From the NCBI GenBank assembly GCA_013398955.1, contig VWPU01011673.1, positions 310,001 through 374,000 of the forward strand: a DNA stretch of 64,000 bases, written 5' to 3'. The DNA comes from Callaeas wilsoni (taxonomy: Eukaryota > Chordata > Aves > Passeriformes > Callaeidae). Both the position numbers and the translations under genes were made by a program. Below are positions 37,401 through 48,660 of this stretch, piece by piece; position 1 is the stretch's first letter, and every line of letters begins with the position of its first letter. The notes beneath the pieces are model-generated. The model searched no databases. It was given only the letters and a program-made list of their open reading frames with translations, and was not told the origin of the DNA.

Positions 37401-38761
37401 TCCAAATTCACACATGCTCTTTTAGGAAACTGTTGTGAACATTGAGACAACATGATTTACTGGAGGTATCCTATTAGAGCAAGCCATTGGACAGGATCAG
37501 TCACAGCATCTGAGTGCTTCCAATGCAGTCTTGGTAACTTTACCCTCTGAATTCCAAATAATGCAGCAACTACCAACTTCTCTGTGAAGACTCGTTAACC
37601 ACAGACCTTGGGAATCACCTTGATGAAACTTCATGCTTCCACTTTACAAAAAAACACATGGCTGGAAACTTTGGTAAAATAACTAATGGCACATTCAGCC
37701 TGGCAGATTCAGAAAACCAATATCTAAGAGCTATAGATTTATTTGGTAGTGTGTTTTTCCATCATGCTGTGCTCTCAGATAACACTCTTGGAATGTTTAC
37801 AAACATCACAGTAGTTCCTGGGCCCCACACTTGCTGTGTTTTTCGTACAGATCCATCTTTACACCTGGACAAATATTCAGCTTGGGCAAACCAGCATACT
37901 TAAGAGAAAGCCAAGAGACTTGATTTTTATTTGAGTTAAACCATCTGAGAATCCAGCTCTTAATTGGCCTCTGAATCTCTTAAGAAAGGTAATATAGCTT
38001 GATATACTTTCCACAAGATACCTGTTTCCAGATGAATGGCTTCCTCTCTGTGCTGTTACCAGAATACCCTACCCTCCTAAAAAAATCATCCTAAACTGAT
38101 TTTCCAGCACAAGGTCTACTTCCTCATTTCCTTGTAATTCACATGCAACTACTCAAGACCCTCTAGCAAACTGTAGTGTTTGTATATTTATTCCAACATT
38201 CTATCAGCCTGAACTATATATCCAGTTCCTCCCCCAGTGTATAATAGCACTGGAAAGATTAAATATTGATTTTCCCATATTACTTTAAATTATTTAGGGA
38301 AAAATGCATTCTTTTGAAATTATGGGTTTCAATATAGTGGAGTAGGTTTTGTTCAGATTTATTATGCACCACGTTTTACAGTATGAAAATACTGTGGACA
38401 CTGAACAGTGGAGTTTCAGTACAGCCTTTGCATTACTCTGTTGACCATGTAGTAGGAACAGTCAGAAATAATCTGCTAATGAAATTGCATGAGTTTCAAC
38501 CATGGAATTATGAGATTGGATTTTTTTCATTGGATTCTAGTGCAAGTTAAAAAATACTGCAACTAAAGACTTGGAACCAAATGCTTTTACTTATTAATTG
38601 CGTTTGTGTAATCTCACAATGGTCCTCATTTCCTAGTGTGCTTCAGTTTTATTCAAAGAGTATGTCTTGAAATAAAAGGCCACTCTACTCAGAAGACCAC
38701 TTTCTCAATCTGACAGTCAGATTTTGGCTGATGCTGATAGTCAGAATGTCCAATAATTTAC

Positions 38762-38791
38762 AAATTTTAAATTTATAAATTTTAAATTTAT
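38762..38791. repeat. Tandem pair of a 15-bp AT-only unit
   Basis: AAATTTTAAATTTAT occurs twice back to back. Each unit is nearly self-complementary, so the locus can also fold on itself. It is pure A/T with no other content. Confidence 0.9.
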
Positions 38792-39216
38792 ATTGCAGTC
38801 AGTCCTGCTCTGTTATGAGACCATCAAGGGAGGAAAACTATATAGAAGGAAACAATTTTCAGTTACTTTTGGCCTGGGATTATATTGGAAAGGGTGACTG
38901 TGAAGAGTTGCTGATCCTATTACCAAGCTCTCAGCAACACAGTCTTTAGTCCCACACTCCAGGACAAAATTATCACCTACACTGCAATGAGGATTTGCAT
39001 TCCCTAGACTTTTTTTTTCTTAATATGTGGTAACCAGGGCCCTTATTCATCACAAGAACAATTTAAAACAAAATACTGTTGCTATTGCCCTATGAAATAA
39101 ATCATTAAAAATATGCTGATATACACAAATTAAATCAAAAGGTAGAGCCCCAAAAAACAAAAAACACCCTTAAACCCCAGCTAAATTCATACCATAAAAT
39201 ACAAATTTCCTCTTAG

Positions 39217-39248
39217 GAAGCCATAATGACTGTAAAAGGTCCAAAAAG
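39217..39248 (+). other. Candidate 32-base exon with strong splice sites
   Basis: CAAATTTCCTCTTAG (acceptor) precedes and AAAAAG|GTAAGTAA (a near-perfect donor) follows. Two of three frames are open, giving EAIMTVKGPK or SHNDCKRSKK, so the frame is not diagnostic. It may be a microexon, a noncoding exon or chance. Confidence 0.15.
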
Positions 39249-41975
39249 GTAAGTAATTTCCATAAGCAAGGTGTATATTCTGTAAATTCATGCAGGTCAT
39301 GCCCTCTAAGATACATGTATCACATTTATTTAATGATTTTTTTTTTCAATTCTTTCTTCCAACATTTTATAGAACTTTTAAATTGCATTACAAAGAATTA
39401 GGGGCAGGGTAATGGTGTGTGCTTAAAGTGCCACAAAAAAGAGAGAAGTTGTTAATTTGTAAGATATGGCTGCTCCAAAGACCTCCAGCCTTGAGAAAAA
39501 GAGTAGCTATAAGGGAAATCCTGATGGGGAAAGTTTTCAGTTATTTGGTTCATTGGGTGCCTAGAGGCAAAAACACATGCATTTAATACACAATGTTTTG
39601 GTCACGGCTTCCTCAGTCCTTGCTGTTCCAGCTACTCCACTTGCGTAGGAGAAGTAAATATTCACTGCTCCAGGAAGCTTGAGGAAGCCTCTCGGTGTAG
39701 TCATTGAATGGTTCCCTCATGATTCTCCTCCATCCAGTGATACTACATAATACTTAAAAAATTCCAGGCTATCCTTGAAATGCTTGCTAAGTACATTTGA
39801 ACTGTTTTTAATTGTGCCTAAACATAATTCTACGTAAAAATGAGCATGTAATTAAATAATATTTAGTTCAGTTTTCAGAAGACAGTACAGATTTATCTCT
39901 CCTTTTCATGCTATAAGATATTTTATGATATGCAGTAGCATCATTAAATCAACATTTTTTCATACAAAAATGTGTTTTAATACATTTTATTTCTGAAATT
40001 TAATTTTTTTACATGGTCTTGTTAGGAAAGGCTTCATACTTTGTTTTTCCTGGAAGGAGTTATTTGGGTTTTATATTAATTTTCCAGTACATGATTTGCA
40101 ACAGTCATGTCTTTATTCACTTGCTCCCAGATTCTTCCACTGTACTTTTGTACCCAGCGTCAGTACTTAAATAAATAATATAGTCACTCAATCAAATTGT
40201 CATAGTCACTGCAGCAAAATATTCACCATTATGAAGAGGTGCCACTCTATTACCATTAACTGCAAGGAAGATCCTGGTGATTGTGTTTGTCAGTTCTTCA
40301 CTCTTAATCCTGCAGGTTAGATGGTTAAAGTTGAGAAAGGTCTCCATCTGACCCTGAGAACCAACTGTAATAGTGCTCAGACAGAAGCGAGCAGCAAGAG
40401 ACGTGTTAACATTCACTGAAATATCTCTGTGGTCATTGCTGGTTCTAGCCAGTGAAAAAACCCCTTTGAAAGTCAGGAACGGGAATATCTACAAAGCAGT
40501 TATACTCTTGGACTTCCTATACCCTGAGCACTGCTTTAGGAAAAAAAGTCTCTATCATCAAGGCAGAAAAGGGAAAATGAGTTGCCATTAAGTCTTGGCA
40601 GCAGGAAGAAAGGGGCAAGAGTGTTGGTTTTGGGTTCTTTTCCTTCATAATTAAAGAAAACTTAGTTACTTTTTTATACTTGATCATTTTTCTTTTAGAA
40701 TTCTGACATACCTTAGTGTGGGGGGTTTTATTCATTCAACAGCACAGCTTTCCATGGAAGCAATTCAAAGATGAAACAGTAAATAAAATCTGTTTCTAAT
40801 TTCGTATGGGTAGAATAGGCCAACAAATATTTGCTACCACATTTTTTTGGTTTATACTATAAATTCATTTTCATATGAATGTTTTAAAGAAAATTTTTGC
40901 AGGTCAACTTCAGATCTCATGGCCAGAGAACTGCAATGTTCACAACAGAGCTTATTTATGTCTTCAGCATGAGCAATGTGTTCCAAAATGTGTCTGAAAT
41001 GTCTTAACACATCAGTAAAAATAATAATGAAGAGCAAAAGCAAGCAACTAGTCGACAGACAAAAATCATCCATAAGCTGAGAGAACCTTTCATTCAAAGT
41101 GATTCCTTCCAAAAGAAATCTTCTGATTCAAAAATGTGGAGACTTTTTTTTTTCAAAGTTGTCACATTCTTCTGCTGGTTTGTGTGAAATCTTTTAACTT
41201 TAATAAAAGGTAAGGAAATAAAACCATTTCTCCAGAAAAAAATTAACTACTACCAACTTTTGTGGTCTTTACAAGGGCCAGTGAGACTAGAAAAAGTAAA
41301 TTTTACCACAGACTACAGGTGAAAAAGACCTGTCTTGTTACAGTTAAGCCAGGAAATTATAGGCTACCTATTTTTCCTTTATCTATTCAAAAAGAGCCTG
41401 GATTAGCCAGGTAAGACAGCAAATTCTGCATCAATGTTGACAGCAATGTCTACATACTCTGATATTCATACTGGTCTGATAGATTTCATACGTGCTAATA
41501 AAGCCACACATCTTCATGATTCAGTTTGCAAATTATGTTAGATTCGGCAATGACATTTTTCATCTTGGTTTTTCTTTTCCCTGTCTTCTCATATGCTGTT
41601 CCATTTTCATCTTCAAGCATTCAAAGTTAGCTTCTATTTCATGGACACGAGTCCACGAATTCCAATATTAATCCTTTTTAGGTTCTGTAATGCAGGCATC
41701 TTTACATAGCAACAATCAAGTAAGAAGAAAAGACCTTAGAGAACATCTCTTATCCACAGCAGATGTCTCCCGCGTCCAAAATGACAGATACATCAACGTC
41801 AACATTTCAGACATTACTATTCACAGGTAAATCTTATACTTCCTACCAAGATTAGGCTTCAGACAAGGTAAAAACAAGGTTCTGCAAAACCTGCTCTGCC
41901 AAGAATTCACATACCCACAAAAACCAGTAAAGTGTAACAGTTTAGGAGGGGCAGAAGGAAGCACAAAGGAAGGAA

Positions 41976-42044
41976 TCTTCTTTTTTTTCTTCTTTTTCAT
42001 TTTCTCTTTTTTTTTTGGTTTTCTGTTTTTGGTTTTTTTTTTCT
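41976..42044. repeat. Long T/C-rich tract
   Basis: About 70 bases almost entirely of T and C, with a single A and a few G, including runs of 8 to 10 T. It is low-complexity sequence. No exon with a usable AG and open frame follows it directly. Confidence 0.85.
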
Positions 42045-45000
42045 GTTACAAAAATATGCCTTCAGACAGCTAGGAAACTCACAGCTGCAATGAGTTTCCA
42101 GATTTACATGGGCACTGGAAGAGCATGTGTGCACTCACATGAAATATGTCTAGAGCTTCCCACTGCAGAGCAAGAATTTTAATCCCAGCCAAGCAAGGCT
42201 GCCTGGGGTATGCAGAGTGTAGTAATTGACATGAGTTTCAGTGAAAGCAAGCCCACAGGAACACCCAAAAAATGAGTGCCAAGAGAATGTTAAAATAGAA
42301 ACTTATATATAGTTATAACTCTAGGGAGGTATGGTTGGAAGGAAGAGGTAATATCTTTTATTAAATCAGCTGGTATGGTTGAAAAAGCAGGCAAACTTTC
42401 AGTCTCAGGGTCCCTTCATCAAGTCCTTACTGGTCCTCCTATAATTCACAAATTTTTATCATCCACTTGCACAAAAACAGTTGAAAAGAACTTTTTTGAA
42501 TGTCAATGAGGTATTCTTTTTCCTTCTCACCACATTTTGGCTTGTTTCTAGCCGTGAATGAAGGGAAGTGATAAAGTAGACTAAGACAATGGTTATAATA
42601 AAAGTATACTATAAATGAATCGAAACATTGAAAAGCAAACTATTCCAGTTTTGCTTTTCAACCGTATCAGAGTTACGTCTGAAACATACTGACCCAAAGC
42701 ACAATGACCTGAGAAATTTTCACAAACCTGCATGAGAAATGCATAGATAAATTGGACAATAAAACTAGAAAAAAAAATTACCTCATCATTTTAATCGTTT
42801 TTTCCTGGGATTTATTATAAGTCTTGGCAGCTTGTGCTGACAAAAACTTGGAGCATCTATGCATAAATATATTCACACATCTATCCCTCCTCCAATCACT
42901 AGTCAGTTCTGCCTGGGAAGTGGTTGGCTTTAGCTCACATTTTAAAATTTTAAAACAAAAAATTGCCAGCTGTAACACTATCCAGAAATGACCTCTCTCT
43001 CAGAAGTGACAATTTCAACAATAACTGAAGTATGAAAAAGTCACTGGCATTTGAAGAAATAGCCAATATTTAACTTTTTTTTCTCCTGCATCCAGGAATT
43101 TTAAGTAGTTAGTAAATCAGTGAATCTGCCTTATAAAAAAATTAAAAAAGGATTCACCTAAAGTTTACAAAGTTTTTGGGAGCTTCCTGGTGACTGAAGA
43201 GTGAAAATTTAATAGGTTTTTTTTCTGTTTGTTTGTTCTCAAAATAAGAAAAGTCACAGAACTGCAAACAAAGAGAGAAAATTATTCTGAGACAGCTGAT
43301 GTGGGAACACCTGAATGAGCACATGAAGTGTAGATAGTAGACATGAATTCAGACAGGCTTGGACAGGTAGTATACCTGAGGTTAAAGGTGTTTTTAGGGG
43401 TATAAATATCTGGGTCAGTAAGCAAAATTCAGATTTATTTAATACTCTTCAATTTAGCAAAACATTCGGCATCGCTTCCATGTGAAGGGGTGAAGATGCT
43501 GGCAACTGGGTGGGAGGAGGGTACTCCGTGAATCAGTGTAGAACCTTGTTAATGATGCCCAACTTTGGTCCAAGTAGCTGGGTACATCATGTAGACCTGA
43601 CACTTCATGTGGCTGCATGACACCACCTGGGGACACGTAGAAATAATAGCTAAGCTCCCAGAAGCAGTGGTGTGCTTCTTGTCGATGTGTTCTGCCCATA
43701 GCTGATTAGCCATTTCCTTGCCACAGGACTACTCTGCTACCCTCCAAGCCAAAAAGAGCCTGACAAGGTCTTCCTAGTACTTTGCATGGGAATGGCCTAG
43801 AGACACAAGATAAGCAACAGATACTTTAAACTAGATTGTTATGAAAAATTACCTGACAGGCCTGTTTTTCAGAACATGGCTTGTATGTATCTGTGAGTGG
43901 AAGGTTTGGGCAAGTACATGAAAAACACAGAATCAGTTAGTCTTTGTGGAAGCAGGCAAATTCTTCAGTGTGAATGAAGGCAGACAGTCTTATAGAAGGA
44001 CTTAGTCCTGAGAAAGATTTCTTACAACTAGTTTTAAAAAAAGTAAGGAACTTTCTTGCAGCAGGTAGTAAAAGAAAAAAAAAGCTGATGGAAAACAAAA
44101 TAATTCAGTATGTTATGGCAACACTTTTTTCTTGTTTTGATGGAATACCTATGACTATCAGAGATTAAAGTAAGCAGTGCTGTGCAAACCTTACAGGGGC
44201 TTTGAAACATTTCTTCTATTTGTCCCACTGCTGAAGGCCAGACCATTTTGATAAAGAGAACGCAACATCAACAAAGCAATTCTTCTCTCCTAACTTTTCC
44301 AAAAATAAAAAAGATCTTTCCATTTCAAATAAAAATGTGGGGCATCTTATGACAACTATACATCTGAAAAAATTTAAGGAGTCCAGAACTATCTTCATCT
44401 ATATTACTAGAAATCATTGTAACCATCTGAGAAGCAACCTTACATTTATATCATAATGGAGACTAAAATAGCTTGTAACATGGTCTGAAAGTCATTCAAA
44501 GAGATATTTAGAATTATCATCCAACCTCATCTGCACTTTCAAAGATCGTTCTCTTTAGCGCATTGATAATAAATGTCAGAAAGAAAAAGCATCTTCTCTG
44601 CAGCAGACTTAACATTCTTTCATCCCTTGAAAATGATAGACATCCACAGTAGGAGATTACAGTATCAACGACTGAAACTTAAATCCATCTAACTTGAAAA
44701 AAATTCTTGTAACACCTGAACAATCATTTTTTGCAAAGAGCAAAGCCATCCATAGATAACTTCTCATACTGGTAATAACCTTGTGTTACTCCTACCCACA
44801 GCTGTACCAGATATGGAGTTTTCAGCATTTCTTTGGTGATATAGGTACTACTGTTTAACAGCTGTTGGAAATAATAAGTTTTCAGTTGTAAGCAGCGTGC
44901 CTATCACCTGGCACTCATCACAATGTCACTCACTTGCACACAAAGATCCATCACCAACCACTCATAGGATTCAAACTCTAAAAGATATTTTTAGAAAATA

Positions 45001-45372
45001 ATTGAAAGAAACAAAAGGCATTGCTGTTGTTTCATTCTAGCTGTGACTGCGATACTAACACAGAAAAAACACCAATAGTCTTACCAGGAATAGGGAAGGA
45101 GGGACTAAAAGACACAATTTGGTCTTCTTCCATGTCCTAAGAAGAAAAGCATAAAGCCTGAATATAGAAAGCTATTTTGGCAATATCCACAAGAATTTTG
45201 AGATATTTTCAGACAAATGATTCTGTTCTCAGAGTAGCTAAAAGAAGACAGTGACATTTAAAATTTATTGTGTCAAATGGCAGGATAGTGAAAGCCTTCA
45301 GTGACACTCCTAGTATCTGACCACTCAAAAACCTGAAGGGCTGAGATTATTTACTGGTGATTTGCCTCTGCA

Positions 45373-47167
45373 GTGGTGCTGCAACCAGTTATCATTGCCT
45401 CTATCAGTTGCTCAAGAGACAGTGCAGTCATACTCTTTGATAAAGGTTACATCACATTCTTCTGTCATTCCATATTTCATGGCTGCTTTATTTCCTGTCT
45501 TCAAGACCCAGCAGCAACTATGATGCACACAATGATCTTGGTGGCATTAAATCTCTTCCCCCTACAGTGCATGTCTACAGCCTTAGACCAGAGTGCAACA
45601 TCCCAGGTATTTGCCACGGCTGCTGTAGGCCCAGGTTAGCTCAGCCCCTGAAGCACTTCCCTTCTGGAGTTCAGACCAGCATGAGCATTCAGTGATTCAA
45701 GCATATTTGACTGTATCTTAGTTGAAACAAAGCAACCATTAATCTCAACAGGAAAAACAAAACATAACACAGGCAAGGTTGATAGTGCAGTAAACAATCT
45801 CTAAGTGCATCTGTCTCTCCTAAGACTGAGATTGATGTCTTCCTGTACAATTTGATAGCCGGTCAGTGTGGGCAATACTTCCCTCTTTCTCCCTGTCTCC
45901 CTGTTTCCCAAGAATAGTTTTTTCCCACTTCTAAGTTCACAAGCCTGTCCTCTGCCTTTTTAACTTGCTAAATATTTTATGTCCACAATGTCCCAAAAGT
46001 CTGACAGTGAGACTGTAGACCTTGCTTCACAAAGGCAAAATTTACAAGTGACTGGGTTTATAGTGACTCTGCATGCAGGGCAATCTGAACTTACTGCCCA
46101 CTTTTCAGGTCGCTTGATGCTTGCTCTTCTCAGAATTAGTGCCTTATACCCACAGAGCAAACTGCATAACAGCAAATTGATGAGTACACAGCAACGACAA
46201 GGTAGCACAGCCATCGTCCCATCCCTCTCACGGATAACTACAAAATGGAGACAGTGTGACAGTGTGTGCTGCTCATAGTCTGGCTACAGATTCAGCCTCC
46301 TGTCCGCCTGTAGGGAAAGTTGCTGCAACGATATGCATCAGTGACTAAAAGGTACAATAAATTGCAAAGTAGGAATGACACCAAGTTAGCTAACTACTGC
46401 TCAGTCTCCAAAAGATTTAATGTTCGTAATGATTTTACTCTGTCAGCAAATAAGGTGCTCAAAGCACTCTGCCTTAAAGGAGAGGAGAAGGGATTTTCCT
46501 TTCAGCTCCTTAATCCTATGTATTATTTTCAGATTTCCTGATTAGATTTGACAACCCTGAGATTTTTTTTTTTTCCTCCATGACTTTGACTAAAGCTAAG
46601 AGCTCTCCTTTGTCCCACCGGCATCACCTTGTGACTTTCCTTCCCCCAGGAACATCTTAGTTGGTAAATCCATGCATTTTCCTGATATCATAGTAGTCAA
46701 AGGTATCGTATGATGCAGGCTTTGACTTTATTTCCTAGTTTCAGAAACTGTGTCTGCCTTCCCCACAGTTAACATACAAAGAAATAAAGGACACCCAGCC
46801 TCACAGAAGATGCTTTGTAGTATTTCTAAAGGAATGATTTGTCCCTTTCTGAACGACTGTCCATTACAAGCAGATTTCTGCCCTCCATCTCCACTCAGCG
46901 ACCTGATCAGTGCTTACTACTGTGATTCTGCAACTTCAGCAAGCACTCGGGAATTACACTGGAAAATGCCATCCTCATATTTCCAAGCTACTGATGTCAG
47001 CTTACCTCTGGCACTGTGCCTTCCCCCTGGGTGTATCAGACCAGCCACAAAATTTTGATTCAGACATTCCTTGTTTCCTTTTGAAAACACCAAAAATTAC
47101 ATTTGACCTCTCTGTAAGAAAACGAGCTGTTCCTACAGAGGATGCCAGGAACAAAAATTCCTTCTAA
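45373..47167 (+). other. Cluster of plus-strand open frames, origin unknown
   Basis: Within 1.8 kb, five plus-strand frames of 73 to 110 codons follow one another: 45373-45639, 45979-46278, 46320-46541, 46726-47058 and 46910-47167. Only one minus-strand frame here, 45960-46214, is of similar length. The 45979 frame starts with ATG (MSTMSQKSDSET) and ends QCDSVCCS. The region has more CpG and G+C than its flanks. No motif of a known LINE, ERV or DNA transposon is visible and I recognise no protein. A decayed retrogene, an unlisted old repeat or chance are all possible. Confidence 0.2.
46769..47058 (+). other. Candidate 3'-terminal coding exon, Cys-rich
   Basis: TGTGTCTGCCTTCCCCACAG (46749-46768) is a very good acceptor. 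The following frame, which starts in the codon spanning the junction, is open for about 96 codons (VNIQRNKG ... CIRPATKF) and stops with TGA. It has eight cysteines, three CpG and a balanced residue mix. The open frame also extends 40 bases upstream of the acceptor, so splicing is not required to explain it. No AATAAA was seen in the few hundred bases after the stop. Confidence 0.2.
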
Positions 47168-47723
47168 AGACATTTCCCTCCTATTCCATCTCTGTCTTGC
47201 TCTGACAACCGGTTGAAGGAAGTGAGATCCTCAAAGTCCATTTTACTGTTGGTCTTGGTATGGAAATTAACAAAAATAGTCCCAGACCATGAGTAGAGTT
47301 TCTCCATGTATAACGCAATTATCTGATTACAGCAAATTCTAGCCAGATTTTTTTCTTTAGTCTGGGCAACTTCCTCATTATATCACCTCTTTTCCTCTTG
47401 GTCTTGAAAATTATGAAGAAAAATGGATGGTTAAAAAGAGCAGACTAAAATTAGACTTCTAAATAAGATTTGCAGTGGTGCTGAGCACTTTTTTTCTGTA
47501 AGTGTCTTTGCTTGCTTTGTTTTTTGCTGATGCATTTTAGCTACTTAGTATTTTTACAATAATATCCATAGATGCTTATCTTTAGAGCCCCCTGCTCAGT
47601 GAAACACACTGAATAGCATTTTTCCCTGCATTTCTCACAAGAAAACTACTGGTATTCCTTGCAATATACATAGTATCCCTTGAAGTATAGACTGTAGCAT
47701 AAAAACCAGCCACATCTACTCAG
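47168..47723. other. Unique AT-rich DNA
   Basis: About 550 bases with no recognisable gene or repeat. Confidence 0.5.
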
Positions 47724-48242
47724 CATAGAATCATAGAATCATGGAAATTTTAGGGAATTTGGAATAAGTTTTAAGGGTCATCTACTCCAACCCCTCTGCC
47801 ATGGGCAGGGATGACTAAATCAAAGGGTTCAGAGCCCTATCCAACCTGGCCTTAAACACTTCCAGTGATGAGATATCCAAAATTTCCCTGGGAAATCTCT
47901 ACCTCATCACCTCTATGATAAAAAATTTCTTCCTTATATCCAATCTAAATATACCCTAATTCAGTTTAAAACCACTGTCCGTTGTCCTGTCACTACCAGC
48001 CTTGGTAAAAAACTTTCTAATCAGCTTTCTTGTAAGATGTCTTTGCATATTGAAATGCCACAATAAAGACTCCCTGGAGCCTCCTCTTCTCCAGGCTGGA
48101 CAACCCCAGCTCTCTCAGCTGTCTTTTGATAATTTTTGTGGTCCTCCACTGGACCCACTCTAAGTCCATATCTTTCCTGTACTGCTGCTCCCTGACTTGG
48201 TTGCAGTACTTCAGGTGAGAGTCTCATGAGAGTGAAGTAAAC
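47724..48242 (-). mobile_element. CR1 LINE fragment, 3' part
   Basis: Starts CATAGAATCATAGAATCAT, more than two copies of the CR1 3'-terminal 8-mer in reverse. It continues CTACTCCAACCCCTCTGCC, CCTATCCAACCTGGCC, CTCCTCTTCTCCAGGCTG, CAACCCCAGCTCTCTCAG and GGTCCTCCACTGGACCC. The order is that of a minus-strand, 5'-truncated CR1. It is of a different subfamily from the 30163 copy, because the tail segment after the 8-mers differs. No intact coding remains. Confidence 0.94.
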
Positions 48243-48572
48243 ATACATAAACATACTGTGAAAACACACTCTGACTGCTAGATATGATCATGCCTATCGT
48301 GCCCTTGGCAAGATATGTTTAGCAATTCCATGTGAATGCTAACATGCTGGGACCCAAACAAGGAATGCATTTCCTTTTCTAGGTGTATGCTTATCTTACA
48401 CCTGTAAAAAGTGATTTCATGTATAATTTAATCTGTTTTTTCCTCTCTTCTGAAGTTAGACAAATGATTCACAGCATAAAATAGACTTTACTGACTCTGC
48501 CCTTTCCACATGATTAGATTTTAACAGATATGTCCAGATCTCAAAAATTTTGATGAATAGTTATATGTTTAC

Positions 48573-48660
48573 CTGTGTGGTTGGCCGCAAACTCTCTAAC
48601 GAATTTGTAATTTCTGATATGCCCTCTTCATAAATATAGGTTTGCGAGTTTTGATTCAGC
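48573..48660 (-). other. Candidate internal coding exon (unidentified)
   Basis: On the minus strand CTACTTTCTTATTCACCACT leads to two possible acceptors, CTGTGCAG (exon to 48670) and CTATTTGCAG (exon to 48660). The other end is CACACAG|GTAAAC, a strong donor. Only one frame is open: one base plus 29 codons (LNQNSQTY ... LRPTTQ) in the short form, or two bases plus 32 codons in the long form, ending on a codon boundary. It contains three CpG (TCGC, TTCG and GCGG) in an AT-rich setting. The product is not recognised. With the short form its starting phase fits the end of the 57697-57802 candidate on the same strand. Confidence 0.28.

Larger units (their letters stand above)
33041..45372. other. 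Long unique AT-rich stretch
   Basis: More than 12 kb without a recognisable gene or known repeat family. It holds the items listed separately: a GC-richer patch at 34125-34436, a 15-bp tandem repeat at 38762-38791, a splice-bounded 32-base segment at 39217-39248 and a pyrimidine tract at 41976-42044. A CpG-containing open frame at 43454-43699 on minus also lies here. Confidence 0.5.

Noticed and set aside
42782..42836. Minus-strand 55-base segment with open frame (QAAKTYNKSQEK...)
   Set aside because: The acceptor is mediocre, the frame short, and its phase does not join the neighbouring minus-strand candidate.
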